Below, in pieces: positions 44,243-52,626 of a stretch of DNA of 64,000 nt; the first letter of the stretch is position 1, and the number at the start of each line of letters is the position of its first letter. The position numbers and the translations under genes are program-made. Source of the stretch: an uncultured Campylobacter sp. (GTDB lineage: Bacteria; Campylobacterota; Campylobacteria; Campylobacterales; Campylobacteraceae); NCBI RefSeq assembly GCF_937996225.1, contig NZ_CALKTC010000084.1, forward strand, positions 47,892-111,891, read 5' to 3'. The notes beneath the pieces were generated by a model, which was given only the letters and a program-made list of their open reading frames with translations, was not told the DNA's origin and searched no databases.

Positions 44243-44495
44243 TTAGTCCTTCCAAAGCCACCATTTCAGCTTGGCTTTGTCGGGATGAGGCGTATTTGCG
44301 TAGTGGCTGGCCTCGGCAAACGTAGAGGATGTACCTGTCGCTGCCGCGCTCGAGGGCCTTTGTGCGTTCAAATATCTCGTCCGGATCCGCGCCCTTTAGC
44401 GAAGCGATGTCCTCGTAGCCCAGCACCAACAGATCGCCCTCGGTCGCCTCGCCGACATAGGGGATTTTCTTAAAATCGCTCGCGCCTTTACTCAA
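44243..44495 (-). pseudogene. Frameshifted helix-hairpin-helix (Cdd1/pathogenicity-locus) gene
   Basis: The first 60 codons from TTG 44495 encode an HhH module (DFKKIPYVGEATEGDLLVLG, then LKGADPDEIFER and DRYILYVCR). At about 44311 the frame slips: reading one base on gives ASHYANTPHPDKAKLKWWLW-KD and a stop at 44243, which is the normal Cdd1-family ending (DRCVLYVFRCAxxYAxxP...WW). The original frame instead runs 31 odd residues to 44229. One extra G, or two missing bases, explains it. It could be a real inactivation or a sequencing error. SD GGAGT precedes the TTG. Confidence 0.75.
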
Positions 44496-44992
44496 ATTTT
44501 ACTCCAATCTTTATTCAAATTTCGCTCGGCTCGCCATTTGGATAAAATTTTAAAACCCCTTGAGAGTGCGGAATTTTAAAATTTCACTCGTGTGAGGCAA
44601 ATTTTAAAATTTTATCCACGCGATGCGAAAAATTTTTAAAATTTTACCTCGCCGCCGGGCCGCCGCTGCGCTTATGCGCGCCGCTTTTTAGTGTTAAGAC
44701 GCCCGCCGCTGCGCCCATTGTCGGAAATTTTATCTGCAAGCTAGCAGGGAGCTTGGGCGCGGCAAAGCTTAAACGTTTTTAATCCCAAACGGAGTAAATT
44801 TACGCTTCCGCCTTGCGCCAAATGCAAAAATCTGATACGTTTGTTTCAAACTCCAACGGATTTTGTAAAAAGACGACAGCGGCGCTTCGACGTCATCCGA
44901 GCCGCCTTTGTGCGATGATTTAATTAAAATTTCTTTCGCGCTAAAACCATGCTTAAAATAATTTTTCACCAAATTCTACGCAGGCTCGAGCG
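44496..44992. other. Spacer between the HhH pseudogene and pyrF
   Basis: About 500 bp with several AAATTTTAAAATTT words at 44540-44645. A minus-strand frame at 44769-44972 (67 codons) is possible but has no ribosome site and no recognisable content, so I do not call it. Confidence 0.5.
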
Positions 44993-45679
44993 CTAAATTT
45001 GACCCAAAATTCGCTCGCAAATTTCGCACGGATCGGCACTTTGATAGATCGGGCGGCCGACTACGATAAAATTAGCCCCTGCCTCGCGCGCGGCGCCCAG
45101 ATCCGCCACCCGCTTTTGATCCCCAGCACTCTCGCCAAACGGCCTTATGCCAGGGCAGAGCGTGATAAAATTTGCGCTCGTAGCGTCCTTTATCGGGCGG
45201 CTCTCGAACGCCGAGCAGACCATGCCGTCAAGCCCCGCTTCGTAGCTCATCACGCTAAATTTTCGCACGGCATCGCTTAAATTTTGCTCGTAAACCGCGC
45301 TAAATTCGGTCTCGTCAAAGCTCGTTAGCGCCGAAACTGCAAGCACTAGCGGACGCGAACCGAGTTTGTCCAGCCGCTCCATTACGGTAGCCATCGCGCG
45401 CTTGCCGCTGCTTGCGTGCACGTTTATCATATCTACGCCGATTTTAGCGATCTCCTCGGCGGCGTCAGCCATCGTGTTTGGGATATCATAAAGCTTTAAA
45501 TCGAGGAAAATTTTAAAATTTCCAAGCTTTTTTAGCTCCTCGATAAAGCCCGCTCCGTCGCGCAAATAGGCTCGCAAGCCAACTTTTAGCCAAATTTTAT
45601 CCGCAAAGTCCGCAAGCCCCTCCGCTAGCTGTAAACACTGCTGCTTCGAGCCCAAATCAAGCGCGACGCAGAGCTTCAC
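44993..45679 (-). CDS. pyrF: Orotidine 5'-phosphate decarboxylase
   Basis: A 228-residue TIM-barrel enzyme that makes UMP from OMP. The catalytic DxKxxD region is FLDLKLYDIPNT near residue 60; N-terminal LCVALDLGSKQQC and the C-terminal phosphate-binding FIVVGRPIYQSADP are as expected. Its ATG overlaps the nusB stop by 4 bp, the same ribH-nusB-pyrF order seen in C. jejuni. Confidence 0.95.
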   Translation of the reverse strand: MKLCVALDLGSKQQCLQLAEGLADFADKIWLKVGLRAYLRDGAGFIEELKKLGNFKIFLDLKLYDIPNTMADAAEEIAKIGVDMINVHASSGKRAMATVMERLDKLGSRPLVLAVSALTSFDETEFSAVYEQNLSDAVRKFSVMSYEAGLDGMVCSAFESRPIKDATSANFITLCPGIRPFGESAGDQKRVADLGAAREAGANFIVVGRPIYQSADPCEICERILGQI

Positions 45680-46737
45680 CGTTTATCCTTGCCACGTACT
45701 GCGCCTTTGCTGCCTGCGGGTCTTTCCGAGAGAGCGCCTTTGTTGCCTGCTGGTCTTTTTGAGACGGTGCCTCTGCTGCCCGCAGATTTTTTCGGCGCGG
45801 TAGAGATTTTGCGCCCCGTGCTACTTTTCGGCGCAGTATTTTTACCAGCAGTGCCCTTTTTCGGTGCTGTGCTTTTGCCGACTCTGAAATTTCTATCCGC
45901 GCCCTCTTTTTTCGGCGCGGCGTCTTTGCCTCGTTCGCCTGCCTTAAAATTTTTACCTCGCTCGCCCGTTTTGAAATTTTTGCCCGTTTTCTCCGTCTTA
46001 AATTTATCTCCGGTCTTGAGATTTCTCTCCGTTTTAAATTTTTTGCTCGCGGTGGATTCGGATTTTTTTGCGGACGCGCTGCGAGTTTTCAAATTAGCGG
46101 GCTTTTTAGATGGTCTGCTTCTGCTCGCCGTAGAATTTTTCGGCGCGCCGCCCCTCTTTGCTCTCGTAAAATTTTTTGTCTCGCCGTCCGCGCCTGCGGG
46201 GATGAAATTTTTCGCCGTATCATCGCTGTCCGAAACGGCGGAGTTTTTCGCCGCAGCAGGCTTAAAATTTTTGACTGCCTCCGTGGTTGCTTCGGGATTT
46301 ACGCTTGCCGTCGCAGTCGGCTTGGAAATTTTATCCGCCGCGATGTTTACGGGGCTGTCTTTTAGCGCATCCAGCACGCCGTTTATAAATTTAGACGAGA
46401 TGCCAAGCTCCTTGGCGGAGTTGATCGCTTCGTTGATGACGATGCCTGCGTCGGTGTCCGTAAAGCGCAACTCATACGCCCCGAGCCGCAGTATCGCGCG
46501 CTCCAGAGCTGAAATTTCGGCGAGTTTAAATTCCTTTAAATTTTCATCTATCAGCGCATCGACCGCGGCGAGATTTTCGCTAGCACCGCGCAGAAGCGCC
46601 AGCGTCCAGTTGCGCTGCTCGTTGCGAATGCGCTTTTCTTCCAGATATTCGTCCGCAAAGTCCTCGCCGCCGCCGTTCATATCCCGGGAGTAAAGCAGCG
46701 AGATCGCAGCGAGCCTGGCTTGGTGTCTGGTAGCCAT
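45676..46737 (-). CDS. nusB: Antitermination factor NusB with long repetitive Lys-rich tail
   Basis: Residues 1-130 are a complete NusB: MATRHQARLAAISLLY, WTLALLRGA, LERAILRLGAYEL, INEAINSAKELG and FINGVLDAL. It binds boxA RNA with NusE for rRNA antitermination. The family ends there, but this frame continues for about 220 residues of Lys/Ala/Thr/Ser-rich repeats (RGKNFKAGERGKDAAPKK, KKSAGSRGTVSKRPAGNKG). The tail is strongly basic and probably disordered; it might bind RNA, but it has the same low-complexity look as the inserts in other genes here. Upstream neighbour ribH ends 1 bp before. Confidence 0.88.
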   Translation of the reverse strand: MATRHQARLAAISLLYSRDMNGGGEDFADEYLEEKRIRNEQRNWTLALLRGASENLAAVDALIDENLKEFKLAEISALERAILRLGAYELRFTDTDAGIVINEAINSAKELGISSKFINGVLDALKDSPVNIAADKISKPTATASVNPEATTEAVKNFKPAAAKNSAVSDSDDTAKNFIPAGADGETKNFTRAKRGGAPKNSTASRSRPSKKPANLKTRSASAKKSESTASKKFKTERNLKTGDKFKTEKTGKNFKTGERGKNFKAGERGKDAAPKKEGADRNFRVGKSTAPKKGTAGKNTAPKSSTGRKISTAPKKSAGSRGTVSKRPAGNKGALSERPAGSKGAVRGKDKR

Positions 46738-46738
46738 T

Positions 46739-47209
46739 TTAAGCCTTTATGTTGCGAAATAGACTTAGAAGCTCGATCGCGCCGCTCATCGCCTCAAAGC
46801 CCTTGTTGCCTGCCTTCGCGCCTGCGCGCTCGATTGCCTGCTCGATATTATCGGTAGTTAGCACGCCGAAAGTCACGGGCGCTCCGTATTTTAGCATGGT
46901 GTTCGCAATCCCCTTGCTTACTTCGGCGCTTACGTAGTCAAAATGCGGTGTAGAGCCGCGGATAACCGCCCCTAGGCAGACGACGGCGTCGTAGAGCTTG
47001 GAGCTTAGCGCCTTTTCAAGCGCGAGCGGGATCTCAAAAGCGCCAGGAACAAGCATTAGGCTTAAATTTTCCTCCTTGCCGCCGTGGCGCAAAAACGCAT
47101 CATGCGCCCCTTCGACTAGGCGATCGGTGATGATGTGGTTGAAGCGGGCGTTGATGATTAGAATTTTTTCGCTGCCCTTAAGAGCAAGCGAGCCTTCGAT
47201 GATTTTCAT
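46739..47209 (-). CDS. ribH: 6,7-dimethyl-8-ribityllumazine synthase
   Basis: A 156-residue lumazine synthase, penultimate step of riboflavin synthesis. Typical blocks: ARFNHIITDRLVEGAHDAF, VPGAFEIPLALEKAL, VCLGAVIRGSTPHFDYV (with the catalytic His) and TFGVLTTDNIEQAIERAG. AAAGGA precedes the ATG. It leads ribH-nusB-pyrF. In C. jejuni kdsA precedes ribH; here kdsA lies 14 kb away. Confidence 0.95.
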   Translation of the reverse strand: MKIIEGSLALKGSEKILIINARFNHIITDRLVEGAHDAFLRHGGKEENLSLMLVPGAFEIPLALEKALSSKLYDAVVCLGAVIRGSTPHFDYVSAEVSKGIANTMLKYGAPVTFGVLTTDNIEQAIERAGAKAGNKGFEAMSGAIELLSLFRNIKA

Positions 47210-47354
47210 GGTTTTCCTTTGCGTTAAATTTAGCGCTAAGCTTAGCTAAATTCGCCAAAATTCTAAATTAATTTAAACATCACGGCGCTTGAAATTATGA
47301 GAAATAAGAGGGTGCTTTGCGCGCAGAAATTTTCTCGCAGCGGACGAATATTCT

Positions 47355-47676
47355 CAAGATCACGGCACCGATTGTGTCGATGCCTGTGCATAAGCTTAGC
47401 GTGAATATGAAAAATATACGAAGCAGGTTAATCTCTGCGCCCTCTTTTAGCGCGACGATCGTTTAGAGTGAAGCGATAAAAAGCGTGCCGAGCCCCGTAT
47501 ATAGGACGTATGCGAGCGCAGCGCTATGTATTTAAAAGCAAGCATAAATATAAAAAGTTCGCAATCGCGCAGATGACGGTAAGTAGCGATTTATGCGTAC
47601 CGGTAGCGCGCTTAAATCCGTACGCCCGGTCGCACACAAAAAGCGCTCCGATGAGGGTAAAGCAAAGCTTCGGCGT
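47355..47676 (-). pseudogene. Decayed SMR-family (EmrE/YkkC-type) transporter
   Basis: No single frame is open, but joining frames on the minus strand gives a recognisable SMR protein: LIGALFVCDRAYGFKRATG and LLTVICAIANFLYLCLLL, then in the next frame FKYIALRS, then ALAYVLYTGLGTLFIASL, a stop (47463-47465), and IVALKEGAEINLLRIFFIF with LSLCTGIDTIGAVIL. These match helices 2-4 of small multidrug exporters (AYAxWTGxG motif). At least two frameshifts and one stop show that it is dead. It lies between ribH and sodB. Confidence 0.7.
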
Positions 47677-47790
47677 TCATAAACCGCCTAAATTTTAAAT
47701 TTAAAGCGCGATTGCAATGGCTTAGATTAAAATTCGCCTTAAAATTAATCCTAAATAATAAATTTTATTATTTGTTTAGAAATTTTTGGC

Positions 47791-47796
47791 TATAAT
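47791..47796 (+). promoter_or_regulatory. -10 box of sodB
   Basis: TATAAT in AATTTTTGGCTATAATCGCTCC, 28 bp before the ATG. The T-rich upstream run and TGG before the box repeat the pattern at der (6363). Confidence 0.7.
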
Positions 47797-47824
47797 CGCT
47801 CCAAATCATTTCAAGGAGAGAAAG

Positions 47825-48448
47825 ATGTTTAAACTTAGAGAGTTGCCGTTCGATGCGGCGCACAACGCGGTCGTAAGCAAGCAAACCTGTGATTATCACC
47901 ACGGCAAGCACCACGCGACCTATGTGGCAAATTTAAATAAACTTACCGAATCGGGCGAGTTTGCGGGCAAGGGGCTTTACGAGATCGTAACGGCGGCTAG
48001 CGGCGGGCTTTTTAACAACGCAGCGCAGGTTTACAACCACGATTTTTACTGGGATTGCATCGCAAAGCCTAGCGAGCCGTCTGCGGAGCTAAAATCGGCG
48101 CTAGCGGAAAATTTTGCGGATTTTAAAAGCGAGTTTTTGGCTGCTGCTACGGCGCATTTCGGCTCGGGCTGGGTGTGGCTCGCTTACGATCCGAAATCGG
48201 GCAAGCTTTGCATTAAAGCGACCCAAAATGCCGCCACGCCGGTGACCGAAGGGCTCGTGCCGCTTCTAGTCGTGGACGTTTGGGAGCACGCGTATTACAT
48301 CGACGAGTACAACGCGCGCCCGAAATATCTGGAGAAATTCTACGCAGGCATCAACTGGGAGTTCGTCTCAAGCGCCTACGAATGGGCTAAAAAAGAGGGT
48401 CTCGGCTCGGTGAAATTTTACATCGACGAGCTTCACGGCAGAGATTAA
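47825..48448 (+). CDS. sodB: Fe superoxide dismutase
   Basis: A 207-residue Fe/Mn-type dismutase that converts superoxide to peroxide and oxygen. Metal ligands are visible: His in YHHGKHHATYV, His in YNHDFYWDC, and Asp and His in VVDVWEHAYYIDEYNARP. AAGGAGA precedes the ATG at 47825; the longer frame starts in the promoter. It is monocistronic. Length and motifs fit the iron type seen in Campylobacter. Confidence 0.95.
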   Translation: MFKLRELPFDAAHNAVVSKQTCDYHHGKHHATYVANLNKLTESGEFAGKGLYEIVTAASGGLFNNAAQVYNHDFYWDCIAKPSEPSAELKSALAENFADFKSEFLAAATAHFGSGWVWLAYDPKSGKLCIKATQNAATPVTEGLVPLLVVDVWEHAYYIDEYNARPKYLEKFYAGINWEFVSSAYEWAKKEGLGSVKFYIDELHGRD

Positions 48449-48707
48449 ATTTTAAAATTTAAGCGGACGTGGCGAGGCGATGCTACACAAAGCCAAAACC
48501 GCCTAAACGCGCTGTAGGGTTCGCTACGGACGATAATTGCCGCGTCGTTTAGCGTACGCGGTCGATCGCTTAAAATTTTAATTCAAAGCTAGCGGCTAAA
48601 TTTCGGAATTTGTCTCGGAATTTAGCCGCGGCAATATCGCTTTTCAATCTATCTTTTAAATTTAATAAAATTCTATCAAAGCTCGGGCGCTAAATTTAAT
48701 CAAAATT

Positions 48708-49289
48708 TTAGCCCAAAATCATCCAGAGCCCGATCGCGCACATCAGCACCGAGCAGAAAATTTCGAGGTATTTCAAATGGGTTTTCAGCAGATTTTTTAG
48801 CACCGCTCCGCCCAGTGCGTAGATGCTAAGGCAGATACTTTCGCTGGCGCACAAGATCGCCACGAGGGCGAAAGTGCGCGCGCCGAAAAGATTGTTCGCA
48901 TCCAAAAACGGCGGAAAGAGCGCGGTGAAAAATATCCACGCCTTGGGGTTTGAGACCGCGACTACGAAGCCTTGCAGAAAGATATTTTCGCTGCGCTTCT
49001 GTTTTTGCAGCTTAAAATTTCCGCGTGCTAAAAAAGTCACGACGCCCAGATAGAAAATATACGCGCCGCCTAAAATTTTAATCGCGCTAAGCGCCGCAGG
49101 GTGTGCAAGCAGAATGCCCGCGACGCCGAATATGCACGCAAGCGCCACGGCCGCGACGCCCAGCACCTGCGCCAGCGGCGCAGGCAGAGCTCTAAGATAG
49201 CCGCGCGCGATGCCGAGATTTAGCGCGTAGGTCATGTTGATGCCCGGCATCAGCGATATCGGGAAGATCGTAAGAAAAAACAGAAGCAT
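48708..49289 (-). CDS. LysE/RhtB-family amino-acid exporter
   Basis: A 193-residue inner-membrane protein with about six hydrophobic helices. The family pattern SLMPGINMTYALNLGIARGY near the N-terminus, KILGGAYIFYLGV in helix 3, and SNPKAWIFFTALFPPF in the middle are clear. Members export lysine, threonine, homoserine or related compounds. It is alone, with repeat-rich DNA on both sides. The exact substrate is not visible. Confidence 0.85.
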   Translation of the reverse strand: MLLFFLTIFPISLMPGINMTYALNLGIARGYLRALPAPLAQVLGVAAVALACIFGVAGILLAHPAALSAIKILGGAYIFYLGVVTFLARGNFKLQKQKRSENIFLQGFVVAVSNPKAWIFFTALFPPFLDANNLFGARTFALVAILCASESICLSIYALGGAVLKNLLKTHLKYLEIFCSVLMCAIGLWMILG

Positions 49290-49773
49290 TGCAAACCCCT
49301 AAATTGTGGCTAAATTTTAAATTTTATCTCTCGCGATACGGCTCCGCTGTAATAGATTTTAAAATTCTAAAATTTAACGCGCTGCGCTGAGGCGAATAAA
49401 ATTTTAAAATTCCGCCGCACCGCGGAACTGCACATTGCGAGCTGTCATCTAGAATTTTGCACATCGCTTTATTGCGCTTCATCATTGCGATATGCCGTGC
49501 GCCGCGCCGCACCCAAACTTTTCTTGGGGCGGGAAGGGGGGGCTTGAATTGCGAGGTCGCTCCCCCTCCCGCCCCAAACCCCACCTAATCCCCGACGACG
49601 CCTTACAAGAGGCAGGACGCGCTTGCGTTAAATTTATATTATAGCTGCGGCGTAGCGTGCAGTATCGCGTAAAAACTCATGCCGCAGTGCGGGTAAGACA
49701 GCGAATGAAATTTTAAAATTCCGCCGCGCCGCCGCGGGTAAATTTAAAATTTAAAACTCTCGCGGCTTTAAAT
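49290..49773. other. Spacer with a GC-rich hairpin
   Basis: About 480 bp. AAATTTTAAAATT words flank a very GC-rich inverted repeat (49524-49577) that does not resemble the surrounding DNA. No gene. Confidence 0.5.
49524..49577. repeat. GC-rich inverted repeat
   Basis: TTGGGGCGGGAAGGGGG (49524-49540) and CCCCCTCCCGCCCCAA (49562-49577) pair with one bulged A around a 21-base loop. It looks like a mobile palindromic repeat or strong RNA hairpin; runs of G and C of this kind are rare elsewhere in the window. Confidence 0.7.
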
Positions 49774-51141
49774 TTAGCCGAAAATCCCGTATCCGAAGAT
49801 CAACGCGATGATGAGCGGCAGGATAAATTTGACATACAAAAACCAAACTCCTGCGAGCCTCGCGCCGAGATCGCCTTCGTTGGTGAGCTCGTAGATCGCG
49901 TCCTTTTTCAGCACCCAGCCCGCGTAGACGCAGCACAGAAGCGCCGTTAGCACGAAAAATACGTTCGCGCTTACGAAGTCGAAAGCGTCGAAAACCGAGC
50001 GCCCTAGAATTTTAACATCCGCAAGCACGCTGCTTGAGAGTATGCAGGGTAGGTTGCCGAGCACGAAGACGCCGCCGAGCGTTAAATTTACCGCCTTTAA
50101 CGTTGAAAAGCCAAAGCGCTCCTCGACGAAATTTATGATGACCTGATAGATCGTGATTGATGTCGTAAGCGCGGCGATGAGCAAAATCGAGAGAAAGACT
50201 ACCGCGACGGCGTTGCCGAAGGGCATGTGCGAAAACGCGATCGGCAGGCTTTTAAAAACTAGCGACGAGCCGCTGCTCGGCTCAAGCCCCGCGCTAAAGA
50301 GTGACGGGAAGATCATAAAGCCCGCAAGCACGGCGATGAGCGTGTTTACGACTGCGGTGATGGTGGCCGTTTGCATCAGCTTCTCGTCTTTGTTTAAAAA
50401 GCTCGACAGCGTGATCATCACGCCGAAACCGAGCGAGAGCGCGAAAAAGACCTGACCCAAAACGTCGATCAAAAGCTTGGGCGTGATCTTGGCAAAATCG
50501 ACGCTGAGATAAAATTTCACGCCTTCCTTTGCGCCCTCAAGCGTTAAATTTGTAAGGATCACCGCGATGAAGCACAAAAATAACGCGGGCATTAGAAATT
50601 TTACGAATTTTTCGATCCCCTCGATGATGCCGTTTTTCAAAATGTACCAGTTGATCGCTATGAAAACGAGCGTGTAAGCTCCGACGCCGAGCGGGCTATT
50701 TTCGATGTGATCTACGTAGAATTTCTGCGTAAATGCGGGGTCTGTGATTCGCGCGGAGAGGTCGAAGTTGCCGCTTACGATGTTTACGATATAGGTTAGC
50801 ACCCAGCCGCCGAGGACCATATAGTAGGCTAAAATTCCAAACGCGCCAATTACGCCCATGATGCCTACGATTTTCCATGCTGGCTTTATGCGCGAGCCGT
50901 CCTTTTTAGGCGCCGTGAAGGCATCAACGCAGTTTCTTAGCGCGCGACGTCCGATGACGTTTTCTACCAAGATCATCGGGATACCAAGCACGATCATTGC
51001 GATGCAAAATATGAGCACGTAGGCGCCGCCGCCGTTTTCCCCGACTAAATACGGAAACCTCCACGTGCAGCCAAAGCCGATCGTGGCGCCTGCGACGGTT
51101 AAGATATATGTGAGCTTGCTGCTCCAGGTCTGTCTCGGCAC
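49774..51141 (-). CDS. Sodium-dependent transporter of the NSS (SNF) family
   Basis: A 455-residue neurotransmitter:sodium-symporter homologue with about eleven helices. The signature is at the start: ATIGFGCTWRFPYLVGENGGGAYVLIF in helix 1. Further on are the TLSSFLNKDE region and the GLEPSSGSSLVFKSLPIAF stretch in helices 6-7. It takes up an amino acid or related substrate with sodium. The start is GTG 51141 after AAGGAGG. Downstream in the same direction as nadD-rsfS, 9 bp after it. Confidence 0.88.
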   Translation of the reverse strand: MPRQTWSSKLTYILTVAGATIGFGCTWRFPYLVGENGGGAYVLIFCIAMIVLGIPMILVENVIGRRALRNCVDAFTAPKKDGSRIKPAWKIVGIMGVIGAFGILAYYMVLGGWVLTYIVNIVSGNFDLSARITDPAFTQKFYVDHIENSPLGVGAYTLVFIAINWYILKNGIIEGIEKFVKFLMPALFLCFIAVILTNLTLEGAKEGVKFYLSVDFAKITPKLLIDVLGQVFFALSLGFGVMITLSSFLNKDEKLMQTATITAVVNTLIAVLAGFMIFPSLFSAGLEPSSGSSLVFKSLPIAFSHMPFGNAVAVVFLSILLIAALTTSITIYQVIINFVEERFGFSTLKAVNLTLGGVFVLGNLPCILSSSVLADVKILGRSVFDAFDFVSANVFFVLTALLCCVYAGWVLKKDAIYELTNEGDLGARLAGVWFLYVKFILPLIIALIFGYGIFG

Positions 51142-51150
51142 GCTCCCTCC

Positions 51151-51486
51151 TTAAAATTGCTCTTTTTTGAGCTTGTCGAGGAAGTCCTCGATATTATATT
51201 TGGCGCGGTAAGTCTCGCTGATGAGATGGACTATGATGTCGCCGAGATCGACGACGCTCCACTCATCGCCGCTTTCGATAGCCAAAAACTCCTCGCCGAG
51301 CGGCTTAAGCACGCTTTTTAGCTCCTCGATGAGCGAGGCGGCGTGGCGGGAGGTCAGCATAGTGGCTATAACTACGAATTTCGCGATATATTCGCGCCCC
51401 TCCATATCGATGATCTGGACGTCTTCGGCTTTCTTTTCGTTTAAAATTTCGGCGATCCGCTCCGCCCTTTGCTTTGGATCTTGCAT
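51151..51486 (-). CDS. rsfS: Ribosomal silencing factor RsfS, possible separate translation
   Basis: Within the fused frame an ATG at 51486 is preceded by AAAGGA at 7 bp and begins MQDPKQRAERIAEILNEKK, the normal RsfS N-terminus. It gives a 111-residue protein with EDVQIIDMEG and VVDLGDIIVHLISE. It is very likely made on its own as well as, or instead of, the fusion. RsfS slows translation in poor nutrient conditions. Confidence 0.75.
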   Translation of the reverse strand: MQDPKQRAERIAEILNEKKAEDVQIIDMEGREYIAKFVVIATMLTSRHAASLIEELKSVLKPLGEEFLAIESGDEWSVVDLGDIIVHLISETYRAKYNIEDFLDKLKKEQF

Positions 51487-52626
51487 ATCTTTCCTTTTAT
51501 AAAATTTTATGACCTCTGCTGCGATCTTGGGCGGGATTTCGCCTTTGAAATCTCGCCTAAAACCGCTTGAGCTCGCATCTACGGCAATCTCGATCCGCTT
51601 TAGGCTCGCCCACTGCCGCGGGATCTCGTAGCCGGGCCGCGTAAGCACGACAAACTCCGCTAATTTCTGCATCTCGCTAAAGTCGCGCCATTTATGAAGC
51701 TCTGATAGGTTGTCGGCCCCCACGACGATGTAGAGCTTTGGTGCTATGTCTGCTCCGCTCGCATCGCTTGCGTCATCCATGTCATTTGCGTCACCTGCGT
51801 CACCTGCGCTATTTGCGCTATTTGCGCTACCCACGCAATTTGCGCCGCCTGCGTCAGCCATGCAATTCGCATTACCGCTTGGAATTTCGCTTGCGCTTGA
51901 AAATTTGCCTGTGACGGCGTTTAAAATTTCACTTGAGGCGGCACTTGAAATTCTGCCTGCATCTGAAATTTCGTTCCGCCCAGCATTCGGAATTTTGACA
52001 ACGTCTGAAATTTCGTTCCGGGCGGCGTTCGGAATTCTGCTCGCGCTTAAGATTTTATCTCCGGCGGAGTTTGAAACCTCGCTCATGACGACATTAGACA
52101 TTCTATTTGCGGCGACATTTGAAACTTCGTCCGTATTTGAAATTTTATCTACGCTTCGTGTTTCGCTAGCATCTCCTGCGCTGCCCGCCTCACTCGTGCC
52201 GTCGCGAGGAATTTTACCTACCTTACTTTGTGAAATCCCGCCCGTTTCGCTTTCACTGCCGACCGAAATTTGATCCGCCGTGCTGCCTTGCAGAATTTTA
52301 CCCATTTCAACCGCCGTCTCTGCTGCGATTTTGCCGTTTGCGCCATGTTTTTCGAGCAGAAATTTCACGCTTTGTATCGTGGGTACCGGCACGTTTTGCG
52401 AAATTTCATAATCGCTCACCTCCACGTGCGGGGTGTCGCCCCACAGCGCGCGGCACCATTTTAGCCGCAGCTGCGGCGGCGCCGAAAAGCTCTTTTTAAA
52501 CGGGTTTAGAAACGACGGCATTATGACCAGCAAATCGGGCTTTAGGGCGGATAAGATCGCCCCTACCGCGGCGTCGTGTCCTGCGTGCGGCGGATCAAAA
52601 CTGCCGCCGAAAAGTGCGATCTTCAC
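51151..52626 (-). CDS. nadD: Fused NadD-RsfS: nicotinate-nucleotide adenylyltransferase plus ribosomal silencing factor, with internal insert
   Basis: From GTG 52626 (the start in VKIALFGGSFDPPHAGHD) residues 1-95 are the NadD core (HxGH nucleotidyltransferase, NaMN to NaAD). Residues about 96-294 are low-complexity (NAARNEIS, NAGRNEIS, SANSANSAGDAGDAND). NadD resumes at LYIVVGADNLSELHKW and VDASSSGFRRDFKG and would normally stop near EVIKFYKRK. Here no stop occurs and the frame enters RsfS (IIDMEGREYIAKFVVIATMLTSRHAASLIEEL region), which binds uL14 and blocks subunit joining. The GTG overlaps the preceding ORF by 4 bp. The chain would be 491 residues if not split by the internal start. Confidence 0.85.
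   Translation of the reverse strand: MKIALFGGSFDPPHAGHDAAVGAILSALKPDLLVIMPSFLNPFKKSFSAPPQLRLKWCRALWGDTPHVEVSDYEISQNVPVPTIQSVKFLLEKHGANGKIAAETAVEMGKILQGSTADQISVGSESETGGISQSKVGKIPRDGTSEAGSAGDASETRSVDKISNTDEVSNVAANRMSNVVMSEVSNSAGDKILSASRIPNAARNEISDVVKIPNAGRNEISDAGRISSAASSEILNAVTGKFSSASEIPSGNANCMADAGGANCVGSANSANSAGDAGDANDMDDASDASGADIAPKLYIVVGADNLSELHKWRDFSEMQKLAEFVVLTRPGYEIPRQWASLKRIEIAVDASSSGFRRDFKGEIPPKIAAEVIKFYKRKDMQDPKQRAERIAEILNEKKAEDVQIIDMEGREYIAKFVVIATMLTSRHAASLIEELKSVLKPLGEEFLAIESGDEWSVVDLGDIIVHLISETYRAKYNIEDFLDKLKKEQF

Noticed and set aside
44769..44972. Minus-strand 67-codon frame after pyrF
   Set aside because: Weak start without a ribosome site and no family; could be real but cannot be supported.
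47510..47698. Plus-strand 62-codon frame
   Set aside because: It is the shadow of the SMR pseudogene on the other strand.
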